In this document: one piece after another, positions 36,126 through 44,914 of the stretch
Layout: every line of letters starts with the position of its first letter
Numbering within the stretch: position 1 is the first letter of the stretch
Origin: Tannerella sp. oral taxon 808
Lineage (GTDB): Bacteria > Bacteroidota > Bacteroidia > Bacteroidales > Tannerellaceae
Length of the DNA: 64,000 nt
Direction: 5' to 3'
Assembly: GCA_002890585.1 (NCBI GenBank)
Contig: MIQB01000003.1
Location: forward strand, 8,179 to 72,178
Translations under genes and position numbers: made by a program
Notes under the pieces: model-generated
What the model was told of the DNA's origin: nothing
Seen by the model: the letters and a program-made list of their open reading frames with translations, nothing else
The model's database searches: none

Positions 36126-37256
36126 TCAGAGACGTTCCGAGAGTTGTTTGACCATCGTTGCCTTCCACATCGTGAAGTCGCCCGACAGGATGTGTCGTCG
36201 AGCCTCGCCGACGAGCCAGAGGTAGAACGCGAGGTTGTGGATGGAGGCGATCTGCAATGCCAGCAGCTCTTCGGCGCGGAAGAGGTGGTGCAGGTAGGCG
36301 CGGCTATGGCAGAGATCGACGGCGCAGTGGCCGTCCGGGTCGATGGGTGAGAAATCGTCGGCCCATTTGCGGTTGCGCATGTTCATCGTGCCGCGGGCTG
36401 TGAAGAGTTGGCCATTGCGTCCGTTGCGCGTCGGCATGATGCAGTCAAACATGTCTACGCCGCGCTCGATGGCTTCTAAGATGTTCACCGGTGTGCCAAC
36501 GCCCATCAGGTAGCGCGGCTTGTCCGTAGGCAGGATGGTGTTGACCAGTTCGATCATCTCATACATCACCTCCGTCGGTTCACCCACCGAGAGCCCGCCG
36601 ATGGCGTTGCCGTCAGCCCCCACCTCGGCCACGCGCTCGGCTGCCCGCGTGCGCAAGTCGGGGTAGACGCAGCCCTGCACGATGGGGAAGAGGCTCTGCT
36701 GGTAGCCGTAGCGCGGCTCCGTCTCCTGGAAGCGCTGCACGCAGCGCCCGAGCCATAGCTCGGTGAGGTTCAGCGAACGCTCGGCGTAGGCGTGATCTGC
36801 GTTGCCGGGGCAGCACTCGTCGAAGGCCATGATGATGTCCGCGCCGATGGATCGCTCGATGTCCATCACGCGTTCGGGCGAGAAGAAGTGACGGCTCCCG
36901 TCGATGTGTGAGCGAAACTCGGCGCCTTCGTCCGTCAGCTTGCGGCGCTCGGCCAGCGAGAAGACCTGGAAGCCGCCGCTGTCGGTCAGTATCGGCCGGT
37001 CCCAGCCATTGAAGCGGTGCAGCCCGCCGGCGCGTTCGAGCGTGTCGACGCCCGGACGGAGGTAGAGGTGATACGTATTCCCTAAGATGATTTGCGCACC
37101 GACCTCGGTTTTGAGTTCGGCCATATGCACGGCCTTGACGGCGCCTTGCGTGCCGACGGGCATGAAGATGGGCGTTTCGATCGCGCCGTGGTCGGTCGTG
37201 ATGCGCCCCGCGCGTGCCTTGGATCGGCTGTCCGTTTGGATCAGTTCAAAATTCAT
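36126..37256 (-). CDS. tgt: Queuine tRNA-ribosyltransferase
   Basis: 376 residues from ATG 37256 (MNFELIQTDSRSKARAGRI). Swaps guanine 34 of GUN-anticodon tRNAs for preQ1 or queuine. Catalytic region LTDSGGFQVFSL, RNA-binding GGLSVGEP and a second Asp in DMFDCIMPTRNGR are intact. The usual CxCxxC zinc motif near the C-terminus is not recognisable: the aligned stretch reads DPDGHCAVDLCHSRAYLHHL; I recall degenerate sites in other Bacteroidales. The start codon lies only 5 bases after a TACTTTTG promoter element, so the message may be leaderless. Confidence 0.96.
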   Translation of the reverse strand: MNFELIQTDSRSKARAGRITTDHGAIETPIFMPVGTQGAVKAVHMAELKTEVGAQIILGNTYHLYLRPGVDTLERAGGLHRFNGWDRPILTDSGGFQVFSLAERRKLTDEGAEFRSHIDGSRHFFSPERVMDIERSIGADIIMAFDECCPGNADHAYAERSLNLTELWLGRCVQRFQETEPRYGYQQSLFPIVQGCVYPDLRTRAAERVAEVGADGNAIGGLSVGEPTEVMYEMIELVNTILPTDKPRYLMGVGTPVNILEAIERGVDMFDCIMPTRNGRNGQLFTARGTMNMRNRKWADDFSPIDPDGHCAVDLCHSRAYLHHLFRAEELLALQIASIHNLAFYLWLVGEARRHILSGDFTMWKATMVKQLSERL

Positions 37257-37261
37257 GGCGG

Positions 37262-37269
37262 CAAAAGTA
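37262..37269 (-). promoter_or_regulatory. TAnnTTTG element 5 bases before tgt ATG
   Basis: TACTTTTG on the minus strand followed by CCGCC and the tgt start codon. Spacing implies a leaderless or near-leaderless tgt-lptG-glycosyltransferase transcript. Confidence 0.65.
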
Positions 37270-37321
37270 GTAGAGGGCAGAAATCGGGTGGGTGGGATAT
37301 ATAATAGGTATGGGCGGGGCG

Positions 37322-37373
37322 AAAAAAAGGAGACAGCCCACAAACACCATTAAAAGCGTCCATGAGCTGTCTC
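37322..37373 (-). terminator. Terminator after tRNA-Phe
   Basis: GAGACAGC ... GCTGTCTC with a long loop, followed on the minus strand by CCTTTTTTT. Lies just past the tRNA. Confidence 0.65.
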
Positions 37374-37399
37374 ACAGGGGGGGAGGGTTTCTTTAACTG

Positions 37400-37472
37400 T
37401 GGTGCCACCGGGAATCGAACCAGGGACACAAGGATTTTCAGTCCTTTGCTCTACCAACTGAGCTATGGCACC
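37400..37472 (-). tRNA. tRNA-Phe (GAA)
   Basis: Complete 73-base cloverleaf on the minus strand: acceptor GGTGCCA/TGGCACC plus discriminator A, D-arm GCTCAGTTGGTAGAGC, anticodon stem AAGGA/TCCTT around loop CTGAAAA (anticodon GAA), T-arm with GGTTCGATTCC. CCA is not encoded. A CATATTTG promoter-like element lies about 25 bases upstream (37497-37504). Confidence 0.97.
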
Positions 37473-37504
37473 GTGCCCTTTTTTTCTTTGCGGCCGCAAA
37501 TATG

Positions 37505-37849
37505 AACGGATCACTGACTCTACACCAAATCCGTCACACAAAAAAAACTATAAAAGAATCGACGGCTTGTCGGGCTCCCTCTGAACCGTTTTGTTCTGAA
37601 CGTTTTACGGGCGCGGCTTACTGCGTCCGTTTTTCGTGAGAAACACCTCTCGCGACGCCATTTCGCCTTTTCGCAGCCTCGTTTGGCAGCTTGGACGGCT
37701 CATCCACGACCCGAAATCTCCCCTCAACTGCTCAGACTGCGCATCGCCTCCCTGCGCGGCCTCAGCGTCTTACTTGCGGGTTTATTGCTTTATGTATGGA
37801 TGAAAAATCGGTCAGATCTGACGCTTAATCTATATGCAAGGATTTTCTC
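37505..37849. other. Gap with no recognised feature
   Basis: About 345 bases between the tRNA-Phe promoter and the first 42-bp array. I see no convincing reading frame, hairpin terminator or RNA motif. Confidence 0.4.
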
Positions 37850-38105
37850 GCCATGAGAAAAGTGACTTATACACTATGTTTGGAAATAAAATCCTTCGGA
37901 AAGTACGCTCATACATAGTTCGTGGAAATAAAATCCTTCGGAAATCACGCTCATACACTATGTATGAGTATAAAATCCGCAGGAAAGTATACTCATACAC
38001 TATGTCTGAGTATAAAATCCGCTGGAAATAATGCTCATACACTATGCCTAAGTATAAAATCCGCCGGAAAGTATATTCATACACTATGCCTAAGCGCACT
38101 TTATT
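37850..38105. repeat. 42-bp tandem array, 5-6 units
   Basis: The anchor (GGAAATAAAATCC, later GAGTATAAAATCC) recurs at 37882, 37924, 37966, 38008 and 38050, exactly 42 bp apart, with a partial copy at 38092. Units carry a long dyad GTATGAGTAT ... ATACTCATAC. Since 42 is a multiple of three, the frames read as 14-residue repeats, but there is no sign of a real gene. Confidence 0.9.
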
Positions 38106-38277
38106 GCAGAAAGAAAGACCCGGAACACTGTCTAAGCACAGTTTTTACCGTATTGTTTTATCATAAGAATAGAATAAGTCATATATATGAGAGAAAAAAT
38201 ACCGAGACATACTGCCGATGAGTTATTTCTGTAAGCGTTTTTAGCGATACATTTCGGCATAAACCTGAAAGTGAGCG

Positions 38278-38420
38278 AATGGGGCGGCGCAGGGAGGCGA
38301 TGCGTCGTCCGGGCGAGTGAATGGAGCGGCGCAGGGAGGAGATGCGTCGTCCGGGTGAGTGAATGGGGCGGCGCAGGGGGGCGATGCGTCGTCCGGGCGA
38401 GTGAATGGGGCGGCGCAGCT
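38278..38420. repeat. 42-bp tandem array, 3-4 units
   Basis: AATGGGGCGGCGCAG-type anchor at 38278, 38320, 38362 and 38404, exactly 42 bp apart; the GC-rich sequence is unrelated to the AT-rich array 170 bases upstream. The end of the array lies about 40 bases before the promoter of the DUF3256 gene. Confidence 0.9.
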
Positions 38421-38456
38421 TGAAAAGAGCGGCCGAAGCTCGTATGTGGGAATATT

Positions 38457-38464
38457 TACTTTTG
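38457..38464 (+). promoter_or_regulatory. TAnnTTTG promoter element
   Basis: TACTTTTG, 36 bases upstream of the DUF3256 gene start. Confidence 0.7.
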
Positions 38465-38500
38465 GCCGGCAATAAAAAACCAGTAACAGAAGAAGAGAAT

Positions 38501-39163
38501 ATGAGGAAACAATGGATCGCGATGGTTGCGGCGGTGGCCCTCTCGGTGGCAGCAAATGCGCAAGAGGCTGCGGAACTTTTTGTGAATATGCCTGAGGTGC
38601 ATCTGGCAGAGCTGGATGCTGACGCGCGGAGGGAGTTAGTGAGGCTTTACGACCCGAAATCGAAGGAGGACGTGAAGGCGAAAGTGCCGAACGCGCTGAG
38701 GGGAGAGGCGAGAATTACGCTGTTGACGCCAGATTACATATCGCTCTATACGAGCCAGCGGAGCCGCATGGAGCTCAGGCGATTGCCCCTCGTGAACCAT
38801 ACCTATGTGATCTGCTTAATAACGACGGTCGAGGGGCCGGCGATGGATAGCAGGGTGGAGTTTTTCACGACAGATTGGCAGCCGTTGGTGGCCTCGGAGC
38901 TGTATCGGCCGGCGAGGATGGAGGACTTCCTGCGCGAGGGGGTGGATACGACCGAGGCGGACTATGGCGACATCAAAGCGGCCGCGGATATGGGGCTGTT
39001 CCTCTATTCGCTGAGCGCAGAGAAACCCGTACTGACGGTGACGTACACCACGCCGGATTATTTCAATGAGGCCATGCGAAAGAAGGCTGAGCGATATTTC
39101 AATAAAGCGGCCATGCCAAGGCTATACAAATGGAATAACGGGCGCTTTGATTTCTTGAAATAG
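38501..39163 (+). CDS. DUF3256 family protein
   Basis: 220 residues from ATG 38501, which begins a signal peptide (MRKQWIAMVAAVALSVAANA). The mature part fits DUF3256 (LFVNMPEVHLAELDADARRE; then LYDPKSKEDVKAKV), a small periplasmic or surface-linked Bacteroidetes family of unknown function. In-frame sequence upstream overlaps the 42-bp array and the promoter and is not coding. An M13 peptidase gene follows after 23 bases, so the two may be co-transcribed. Confidence 0.78.
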   Translation: MRKQWIAMVAAVALSVAANAQEAAELFVNMPEVHLAELDADARRELVRLYDPKSKEDVKAKVPNALRGEARITLLTPDYISLYTSQRSRMELRRLPLVNHTYVICLITTVEGPAMDSRVEFFTTDWQPLVASELYRPARMEDFLREGVDTTEADYGDIKAAADMGLFLYSLSAEKPVLTVTYTTPDYFNEAMRKKAERYFNKAAMPRLYKWNNGRFDFLK

Positions 39164-39186
39164 ACCTTTTATCAACACATACATAT

Positions 39187-41232
39187 ATGAATCGAAAGTA
39201 TCTTTTAGTAGCAGCATTAATTCCATTGATGATGACAGGAAATGCACAAACGCAACCAGCGGCAACACCGGCTGGTGGTGATGCGGGTATCCGCATCGAA
39301 AATTTGGACAAGTCAATGGCTCCGGCCACTGACTTTTATCAATTCGCTTGCGGCGGATGGATGAAGAATCACCCGCTGACGGGCGAATATTCGCGCTTCG
39401 GCTCGTTCGACATGCTCGCGGAAAACAACCGCAAGCAACTGAAAGGGCTGATCGAGGAAATCGCCGGACGAAAGAACGAACCGGGATCGGTGGCGCAGAA
39501 GATTGGCGACCTCTACAACCTGGCGATGGACAGCACCCGGCGCAATGCCGAGAGCGTAGCGCCGCTCAAGCCCTGGCTCGACCGCGTCAGCGCTGTGAAG
39601 GACAAAAAGGAACTCTCCACCCTGTTGCCGGAGATGATGCTCACGGGCACCAGCCCCTTCTTCGGCGTCTACGTGGATGCCGATGTGATGGACAGCAAGC
39701 GCAACATCTTCGCCACCTACCAGGGCGGACTCTCGCTCGGCGAACGCGATTATTACCTCGAGAACGACGAGAGCACGAAGAAGATCCGCGAGGCATTCAA
39801 GGAGCACGTGGTGAAGATGTTCCAGCTCTTCGGTTACTCAAAGGCCGACGCCCAGAAGCAGATGGCCGACGTGATGCGTATTGAAACGCGTCTGGCCCGC
39901 TCGCACTTCGACAAGGTGAAGCTCCGCGACCCCTATGCCAACTACCACAAGAAGCCGCTCAGCGACTTGCAGAAGTTAGTCCCGAACATCGACTGGACGA
40001 AGTTCTTGGCCACACTCAAGGTAGACGTCAAGGAACTCTCCATCTCGCAAGAGGAGCCGATGAAGGAAGTCTCGAAGGTGATCGCCGACGAGCCGCTATC
40101 GGCCATCAAGGCATACCTGACATGGCAACTGATCGACGACGCAGCGTCAGCATTGAGCGACGCGGTGTATGAAGAGAACTTCAACTTCTACGGCCGCGTG
40201 CTCTCCGGCAAGACGGAGATGCAGCCGCGCTGGAAGCGTGCGCAGAGCAGCGTGAGCGGCGGCTTAGGCGAAGCCGTGGGGCAACTCTATGTCGAGAAAT
40301 ATTTCCCGCCCGCATCGAAGGAGCGCATGGTGAACCTCGTGCACAACTTGCAGAAGGCGTACGCCGAGCGCATCCAAAAGCTCGACTGGATGAGCGACGA
40401 AACGAAGGCAAAGGCCATCGAAAAACTGAAAGCCTTCTACGTCAAGATCGGCTACCCAGACAAGTGGAAAGACTACTCGACGCTCGAGATAAAGCCCGAA
40501 GATTCGTACCTGAAAAACATGGAGCGCGTCAGCCGCTTTGCCGTGCGCGAGATGTTGGACAAGGCCACGAAACCGGTGGATCGCGACAAGTGGTACATGA
40601 CGCCGCAAACCGTCAACGCCTATTATAACCCGACAACGAACGAGATCTGCTTCCCGGCCGGCATCTTGCAATACCCCTTCTTCGACATGCAAGCTGACGA
40701 CGCCTTCAACTACGGCGCCATCGGCGTGGTGATCGGTCACGAAATGACGCACGGTTTCGACGATCAGGGCCGCCAATTCGATAAAGATGGCAACCTGAAA
40801 AACTGGTGGACAGAAGCCGACGGTGTGAAGTTCAACGAGCGCGCCAAGGTGATGTCCGACTTCTACGACAGCATCTACGTAGCCCCCGGCGTGCACGCCA
40901 ACGGCAAGTTTACGCTCGGCGAAACACTGGCTGACTTCGGCGGCTTGCAGATCGCTTACCAAGCCTTCAAAGAGGCCACAGCCGGCCGCCCGCAAGAGGA
41001 CAAGCTCGGCTTCACGCCTGACCAACGCTTTTTCTTAGCCTACGCCGCTGTTTGGGCCAGCAACATCCGCGATGAGGAGATTCTGCGCCTGACGAAGACG
41101 GACCCGCACGCACTGGGTAAATGGCGCGTCAACGGCGAACTGCCTCAGATTGATGCGTGGTATGAAGCCTTTGGCATCACCGAGAGCAGCCCCATGTACA
41201 TCCCGAAAGAGAAACGCGTAACGATTTGGTGA
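39187..41232 (+). CDS. pepO: M13 family metallopeptidase (PepO-like)
   Basis: 681 residues with a signal peptide (YLLVAALIPLMMTGNAQ), so secreted or periplasmic. Neprilysin-type zinc endopeptidase: large N-terminal M13 domain and C-terminal catalytic domain with NAYYNPTTNEICFPAGILQ, zinc site VIGHEMTHGFDDQG (HExxH) and third ligand in GETLADFGG, plus the terminal W of the family. All catalytic residues are present. PepO of Porphyromonas gingivalis is a related endothelin-converting-type enzyme; host peptide cleavage is possible here but only inferred. Confidence 0.95.
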   Translation: MNRKYLLVAALIPLMMTGNAQTQPAATPAGGDAGIRIENLDKSMAPATDFYQFACGGWMKNHPLTGEYSRFGSFDMLAENNRKQLKGLIEEIAGRKNEPGSVAQKIGDLYNLAMDSTRRNAESVAPLKPWLDRVSAVKDKKELSTLLPEMMLTGTSPFFGVYVDADVMDSKRNIFATYQGGLSLGERDYYLENDESTKKIREAFKEHVVKMFQLFGYSKADAQKQMADVMRIETRLARSHFDKVKLRDPYANYHKKPLSDLQKLVPNIDWTKFLATLKVDVKELSISQEEPMKEVSKVIADEPLSAIKAYLTWQLIDDAASALSDAVYEENFNFYGRVLSGKTEMQPRWKRAQSSVSGGLGEAVGQLYVEKYFPPASKERMVNLVHNLQKAYAERIQKLDWMSDETKAKAIEKLKAFYVKIGYPDKWKDYSTLEIKPEDSYLKNMERVSRFAVREMLDKATKPVDRDKWYMTPQTVNAYYNPTTNEICFPAGILQYPFFDMQADDAFNYGAIGVVIGHEMTHGFDDQGRQFDKDGNLKNWWTEADGVKFNERAKVMSDFYDSIYVAPGVHANGKFTLGETLADFGGLQIAYQAFKEATAGRPQEDKLGFTPDQRFFLAYAAVWASNIRDEEILRLTKTDPHALGKWRVNGELPQIDAWYEAFGITESSPMYIPKEKRVTIW

Positions 41233-41244
41233 AATAAGATAGAT

Positions 41245-42717
41245 ATGAAAACACGAGCCTTCATGCTCGTCGCAATGGTCTGCCTCGCAAGTGCTTTGCG
41301 CCTTGCGGGGCAGTCTTTTCATGCCGACGAGATAAAGAAACTGAAGACCTTCCTCCGGCAGAAATCCGCCGTAGCGGGGAAGGCAAACTATGAGCAATTG
41401 GGCGTCGCGGATACGAATGCGATCAACTGGGCCGCGCTGCCGGGCCTCACATGGGGCGACGACGGCCGGCTGACGGCCATCAAGTGGGACAGCAAGCAAT
41501 TGGCCGGCAGCTTAGATCTTTCAGGGTTCACCTCCCTCCGAGAGCTCCATTGCCAGCGCAATGCCCTCACCGAGCTCCTCCTGACCGGCGACACGCTGCT
41601 CTACTACACCGATTGCTACAACAACGCGTTCACGGCGTTGGATATCACGACAAACGTCAACATGGAGCACTTCTGCTGCCGGTATAACCGACTCACTACC
41701 CTCGATTTGACGCATAATCCGCGACTTACTTTCCTCTGCTTGAGCGGAAACCTCTTCACCCACTTCGACATCTCGAAAAATCCACTGTTGAAGGAATTTT
41801 ACATCGCTAATTGCCGTTTAGAAGAGATAGACTTCTCGCGCAATCCGCATTTGCAGCACCTTTCCGTGCGCAGCAATCGGCTGAAGCGCCTCGACCTTTC
41901 GGGTCACGCAGAGCTCATTCAGGCTTTGTGTTACGACAACGAACTGACGGAACTCAACGTAAAAGGCTGCCGCGCCCTCCAGCGCCTCTCGGCTTACGAT
42001 AATCGGCTCTCCGCGCTCGATCTCACAGATTGCCGAGCCTTAGAGAACCTCCCGCTTTACAACAACGCCATTGCCGCGCTCGACGTCTCGGCTTGCCCGC
42101 GAATCAATTTCATGTCGTTGATGAATAATGGCATGCACACCCTCAAATTACCTGACAAGCCGAAGGATAAGTTGGAGATCATGTGCGCAGTCAATCGGTT
42201 CACTTACTCCACGCTTCCGGATGCCAAATATCTTCGCTCGTACGCGCCGCAGGCGAAGGTGGCCGTCAATATGCCGACGAACAAAGTGGATCTCTCGAGC
42301 GAATATCAGGTGGGCGATTCCGTCTCCACCTTCACTTGGGCAAGCGGCAGCATGCCAATCACCCCAACGACAGCGCATGACGGGCATTTCACTTTCCCTG
42401 CAGACATGGAGGGAAAGATGCTGACGTGCACCATTACGAATGGCGCTTACCCCAAGCTCACGCTTACGTATGAAATCACGTTCACCGCGCCCGTCGCCTC
42501 TGCGGTCGTTCCCGATGCGTCGGCGACAATAAGCGCCAGCGCCGGAAGCCTCAAGATTCTTACCGCTCGACCGCTTACCGCTTGCATATATACACTCACT
42601 GGATCGCTTGTCATCCAACAGCGTATTGGTGTGGGAGAAACGAACCTCCCCATCGCTCACGGCATCTATATCGTAACACTCAGTGACGGAACTGTGCGAA
42701 AGGTGTTTGTAGAATAG
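41245..42717 (+). CDS. Leucine-rich repeat protein, internalin-J-like, T9SS-like tail
   Basis: 490 residues, signal peptide to about residue 22. Residues about 90-310 are a run of leucine-rich repeats of about 21 residues (LTTLDLTHNPRLTFLCLSGN, RLEEIDFSRNPHLQHLSVRS, RLSALDLTDCRALENLPLYN). Then an Ig-like region and a C-terminal stretch of about 75 residues ending GIYIVTLSDGTVRKVFVE, typical of the type IX secretion sorting domain. Layout and length resemble InlJ of P. gingivalis. Probably surface-displayed and adhesive; lies 12 bases after the peptidase gene. Confidence 0.83.
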   Translation: MKTRAFMLVAMVCLASALRLAGQSFHADEIKKLKTFLRQKSAVAGKANYEQLGVADTNAINWAALPGLTWGDDGRLTAIKWDSKQLAGSLDLSGFTSLRELHCQRNALTELLLTGDTLLYYTDCYNNAFTALDITTNVNMEHFCCRYNRLTTLDLTHNPRLTFLCLSGNLFTHFDISKNPLLKEFYIANCRLEEIDFSRNPHLQHLSVRSNRLKRLDLSGHAELIQALCYDNELTELNVKGCRALQRLSAYDNRLSALDLTDCRALENLPLYNNAIAALDVSACPRINFMSLMNNGMHTLKLPDKPKDKLEIMCAVNRFTYSTLPDAKYLRSYAPQAKVAVNMPTNKVDLSSEYQVGDSVSTFTWASGSMPITPTTAHDGHFTFPADMEGKMLTCTITNGAYPKLTLTYEITFTAPVASAVVPDASATISASAGSLKILTARPLTACIYTLTGSLVIQQRIGVGETNLPIAHGIYIVTLSDGTVRKVFVE

Positions 42718-42740
42718 CATACAATAACATTCGCCGATCT

Positions 42741-42778
42741 AAAGCCCCTGCAAGTATCGATTTGTAGGGGCTTTTTTT
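42741..42778 (+). terminator. Rho-independent terminator
   Basis: AAAGCCCCTGCAA-n-TTTGTAGGGGCTTT followed by TTTTC, ending the DUF3256-M13-LRR group. Confidence 0.85.
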
Positions 42779-42900
42779 CGCTTTGCTTTGAACAGAAATA
42801 AATGCTTAGCGCCATATATCTTTCGGCAAATAGGCTATACCTATATATGTAATTACATAGCGTGAGCGTTTTTCAATTCATCAAATCAGATGCTCAATTG

Positions 42901-43160
42901 CCTGAGGCAAATGGATGAATCAAAATGAAAATACGCAAAAGCCTCAGGCAAATGGACATTTCATATTGAAAACACACAAAAGCTTCAGGCAAATGGACGT
43001 TTTAGATTGAAAACGCGCAAAAGCCTCAGGAAAATGGATGTTTCAGATTGAAAACACGCAAAAGCCTCAGGCAAATGGACGTTTCAGATTGAAAACACGC
43101 AAAAGCCTCAGGCAAATGGACATTTCAGATTGAAAACTCCAAAATACCTCAGGCAATTGC
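42901..43160. repeat. 41-bp tandem array, 7 units, upstream of second DUF6261-like gene
   Basis: Anchor CCTCAGGCAAATGG (with small changes) at 42901, 42942, 42983, 43024, 43065, 43106 and 43147, exactly 41 bp apart. Contains the dyad GCCTCAGGC. Lies upstream of the promoter element at 43217. Confidence 0.93.
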
Positions 43161-43216
43161 GCAGAAAAAAATTAGAGAGCTAAGCGCCTTGTGCTTTGAG
43201 ATGTAAAAGATGCTTG

Positions 43217-43224
43217 TAACTTTG
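43217..43224 (+). promoter_or_regulatory. TAnnTTTG promoter element
   Basis: TAACTTTG between the 41-bp array and the DUF6261-like gene, 48 bases before the start codon. Confidence 0.65.
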
Positions 43225-43272
43225 CAGTGTATTTCTAATGAATGAATTGAACATATAATACAACATAGCTTT

Positions 43273-44202
43273 ATGGAAAAGTTTGAATTAAATATTCCGC
43301 GCGTAATCACTTTCGTCAAGGTGAATATCACAAAGTTGAATAACACGCTCCATGCGCAGTATCACCGCAAACAATACGATCTCGTCATGGCAGTAGACAA
43401 AACGAAGCTGAAGATCCCGGATACCTTGCCGGAGATGTGGAATACAGGAATCAAGTATGAAACGATAGTCGATCAACGGTCTGCGATATCCTCAGAAACA
43501 GCCAAGATAAAGGAGAAAGATCGGGAGCGTGGTAATCAGATGATGAATATTTTCTTGATCATTCGTGCACAAAAACATTCTCATGTCGAGAATGTGCGCG
43601 AAGCTGCTTTGCGACTCTCTGCAAAGCTCAGTCTGTACAAGAAAATTCGTCATATGCCTTATGAAATGGAAAGCAGCTGCCTGGTGAGCATGGAAGATGA
43701 TATAAAAACCATGACAGCTGAAATCGCTACGCTTAATCTGACTGATGCATTCAATAACCTGAAGAAGTTGAACGAAGAATTTGAGAAACTCCACGTAAGA
43801 CGCCGCATTGACCACGCTGACGACAAATTACCCTTGGCCGTCGAGATCCGTCCGCAAACCGATGCTGCATTTGGAGCCATCTGCCAGTATATTCAATCAG
43901 CATATCTTACAGCCGCTTCAGACGAAGATCGTGCGCTAATCGAACGCCTTGTTGACTATATGAATAAGACTTCTGAGGATTTCAAAATCTTACAACGAAA
44001 CCTCACAGCTTCTCATAGGAAGAATAAGCAGAAGCGCCCAAGCGATAAGAAAAAGCGCCCCAAAAAACCGAAAGACGGTGGCGGCGACGACATTCACCTG
44101 CCTGAGGTGGAAGAGCCGAAAAAGCCTGAAGAGGGTGGTGGCGAAAAACCTAAGCAACCTGAAGAGGGCGGAGGAGGCGATACGCCTCATCCGGAGGCAT
44201 AG
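43273..44202 (+). CDS. DUF6261-like protein with Pro/Lys/Gly-rich tail (paralogue)
   Basis: 309 residues, no signal peptide. Helical N-terminal 235 residues, then a basic linker (KQKRPSDKKKRPKKPKDGGG) and acidic/proline blocks (DDIHLPEVEEPKKPEEGGG). Same length, layout and tail style as the protein at 29139-30074, though the helical part is well diverged. Codon use is visibly more AT-rich than that of most genes here. Both paralogues have a 41-bp array upstream. Function unknown; the tail could bind partners or the cell envelope. Confidence 0.6.
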   Translation: MEKFELNIPRVITFVKVNITKLNNTLHAQYHRKQYDLVMAVDKTKLKIPDTLPEMWNTGIKYETIVDQRSAISSETAKIKEKDRERGNQMMNIFLIIRAQKHSHVENVREAALRLSAKLSLYKKIRHMPYEMESSCLVSMEDDIKTMTAEIATLNLTDAFNNLKKLNEEFEKLHVRRRIDHADDKLPLAVEIRPQTDAAFGAICQYIQSAYLTAASDEDRALIERLVDYMNKTSEDFKILQRNLTASHRKNKQKRPSDKKKRPKKPKDGGGDDIHLPEVEEPKKPEEGGGEKPKQPEEGGGGDTPHPEA

Positions 44203-44286
44203 ATCGCTGGAGGGGTGAGGCCAATCGATCTGCTGGATCCACGAAGCCGCACGCTGCGACGCACCGCATAAAACCATAGTCAAAAA

Positions 44287-44333
44287 GAAAGCTCCCGTTG
44301 GGGGATCAAGAAGATCCTCTCAACGGGAGCTTT
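44287..44333. terminator. Bidirectional terminator
   Basis: GAAAGCTCCCGTTG ... CAACGGGAGCTTTC between the convergent DUF6261-like and folate ligase genes. Confidence 0.85.
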
Positions 44334-44356
44334 CGCTTTCCGGTGTTTGTTTTATC

Positions 44357-44914
44357 TCACTCCACAACCTCTTCGTCAGTGACGACAGCCGTCATGCGGC
44401 GATCGTGCGCGTCGACCGGAACGCTGTCGAAGAGCTGAAAGGCAAAGGCGAGTCCGACGCACGGCAGGCTGAGGTCTGAGAGCAAACGATCGTAGTATCC
44501 GCGGCCGCGCCCGAGCCGGTTCAGCTGGCGATCGAAGGCTATGCCGGGCACAACGATCAGGTCGGGCTTAGCGCTGTCGTCCGAGGCATCGCTGAGGGCT
44601 GGCTCCCAAATGTCGTAAGCGCCTTGGCGCAGACTTTCTGGGCCTGCGTAAGGGCGAAGGATGAGGTCGTCGCCTTGCACGACGGGCAAAAGGAGTTGCT
44701 TGCGGCCGTACCAACGTGTCAGGTAGTCAGCAGTCTGCACCTCGCCGGGCAACGCGTGGTAAAGCGCCACGCAGCCGGCGGCTTGAAAGAGCGCCGTAGC
44801 TTCTAAGCGGCGCAGCGCTTCGCGTGAGCGCTCCGCAAGCACTTCTGGGCTGTGGGCGCGCTTCAGCGCTGCCACCTGTTTACGCAGCGCCTGTTTTCGT
44901 TCGTTGATGGTCAT
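44357..44914 (-). CDS. fthC: 5-formyltetrahydrofolate cyclo-ligase
   Basis: 185 residues. ATP-dependent conversion of 5-formyl-THF to 5,10-methenyl-THF. Basic N-terminal helix (KQALRKQVAALKRAHSPE), substrate loop (ALYHALPGEVQT) and the C-terminal ATP-binding signature GRGRGYYDRLL with preceding PGIAFDRQLNRL are present. The start ATG overlaps the stop of the S41 protease gene by 4 bases. Confidence 0.93.
   Translation of the reverse strand: MTINERKQALRKQVAALKRAHSPEVLAERSREALRRLEATALFQAAGCVALYHALPGEVQTADYLTRWYGRKQLLLPVVQGDDLILRPYAGPESLRQGAYDIWEPALSDASDDSAKPDLIVVPGIAFDRQLNRLGRGRGYYDRLLSDLSLPCVGLAFAFQLFDSVPVDAHDRRMTAVVTDEEVVE

Noticed and set aside
37834..38031. Reading frames through the 42-bp arrays that give 14-residue repeat peptides (also at 60866-61123)
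   Set aside because: The frames arise because 42 is a multiple of three; they lack promoters and start signals, and equally long repeat frames appear on the other strand.
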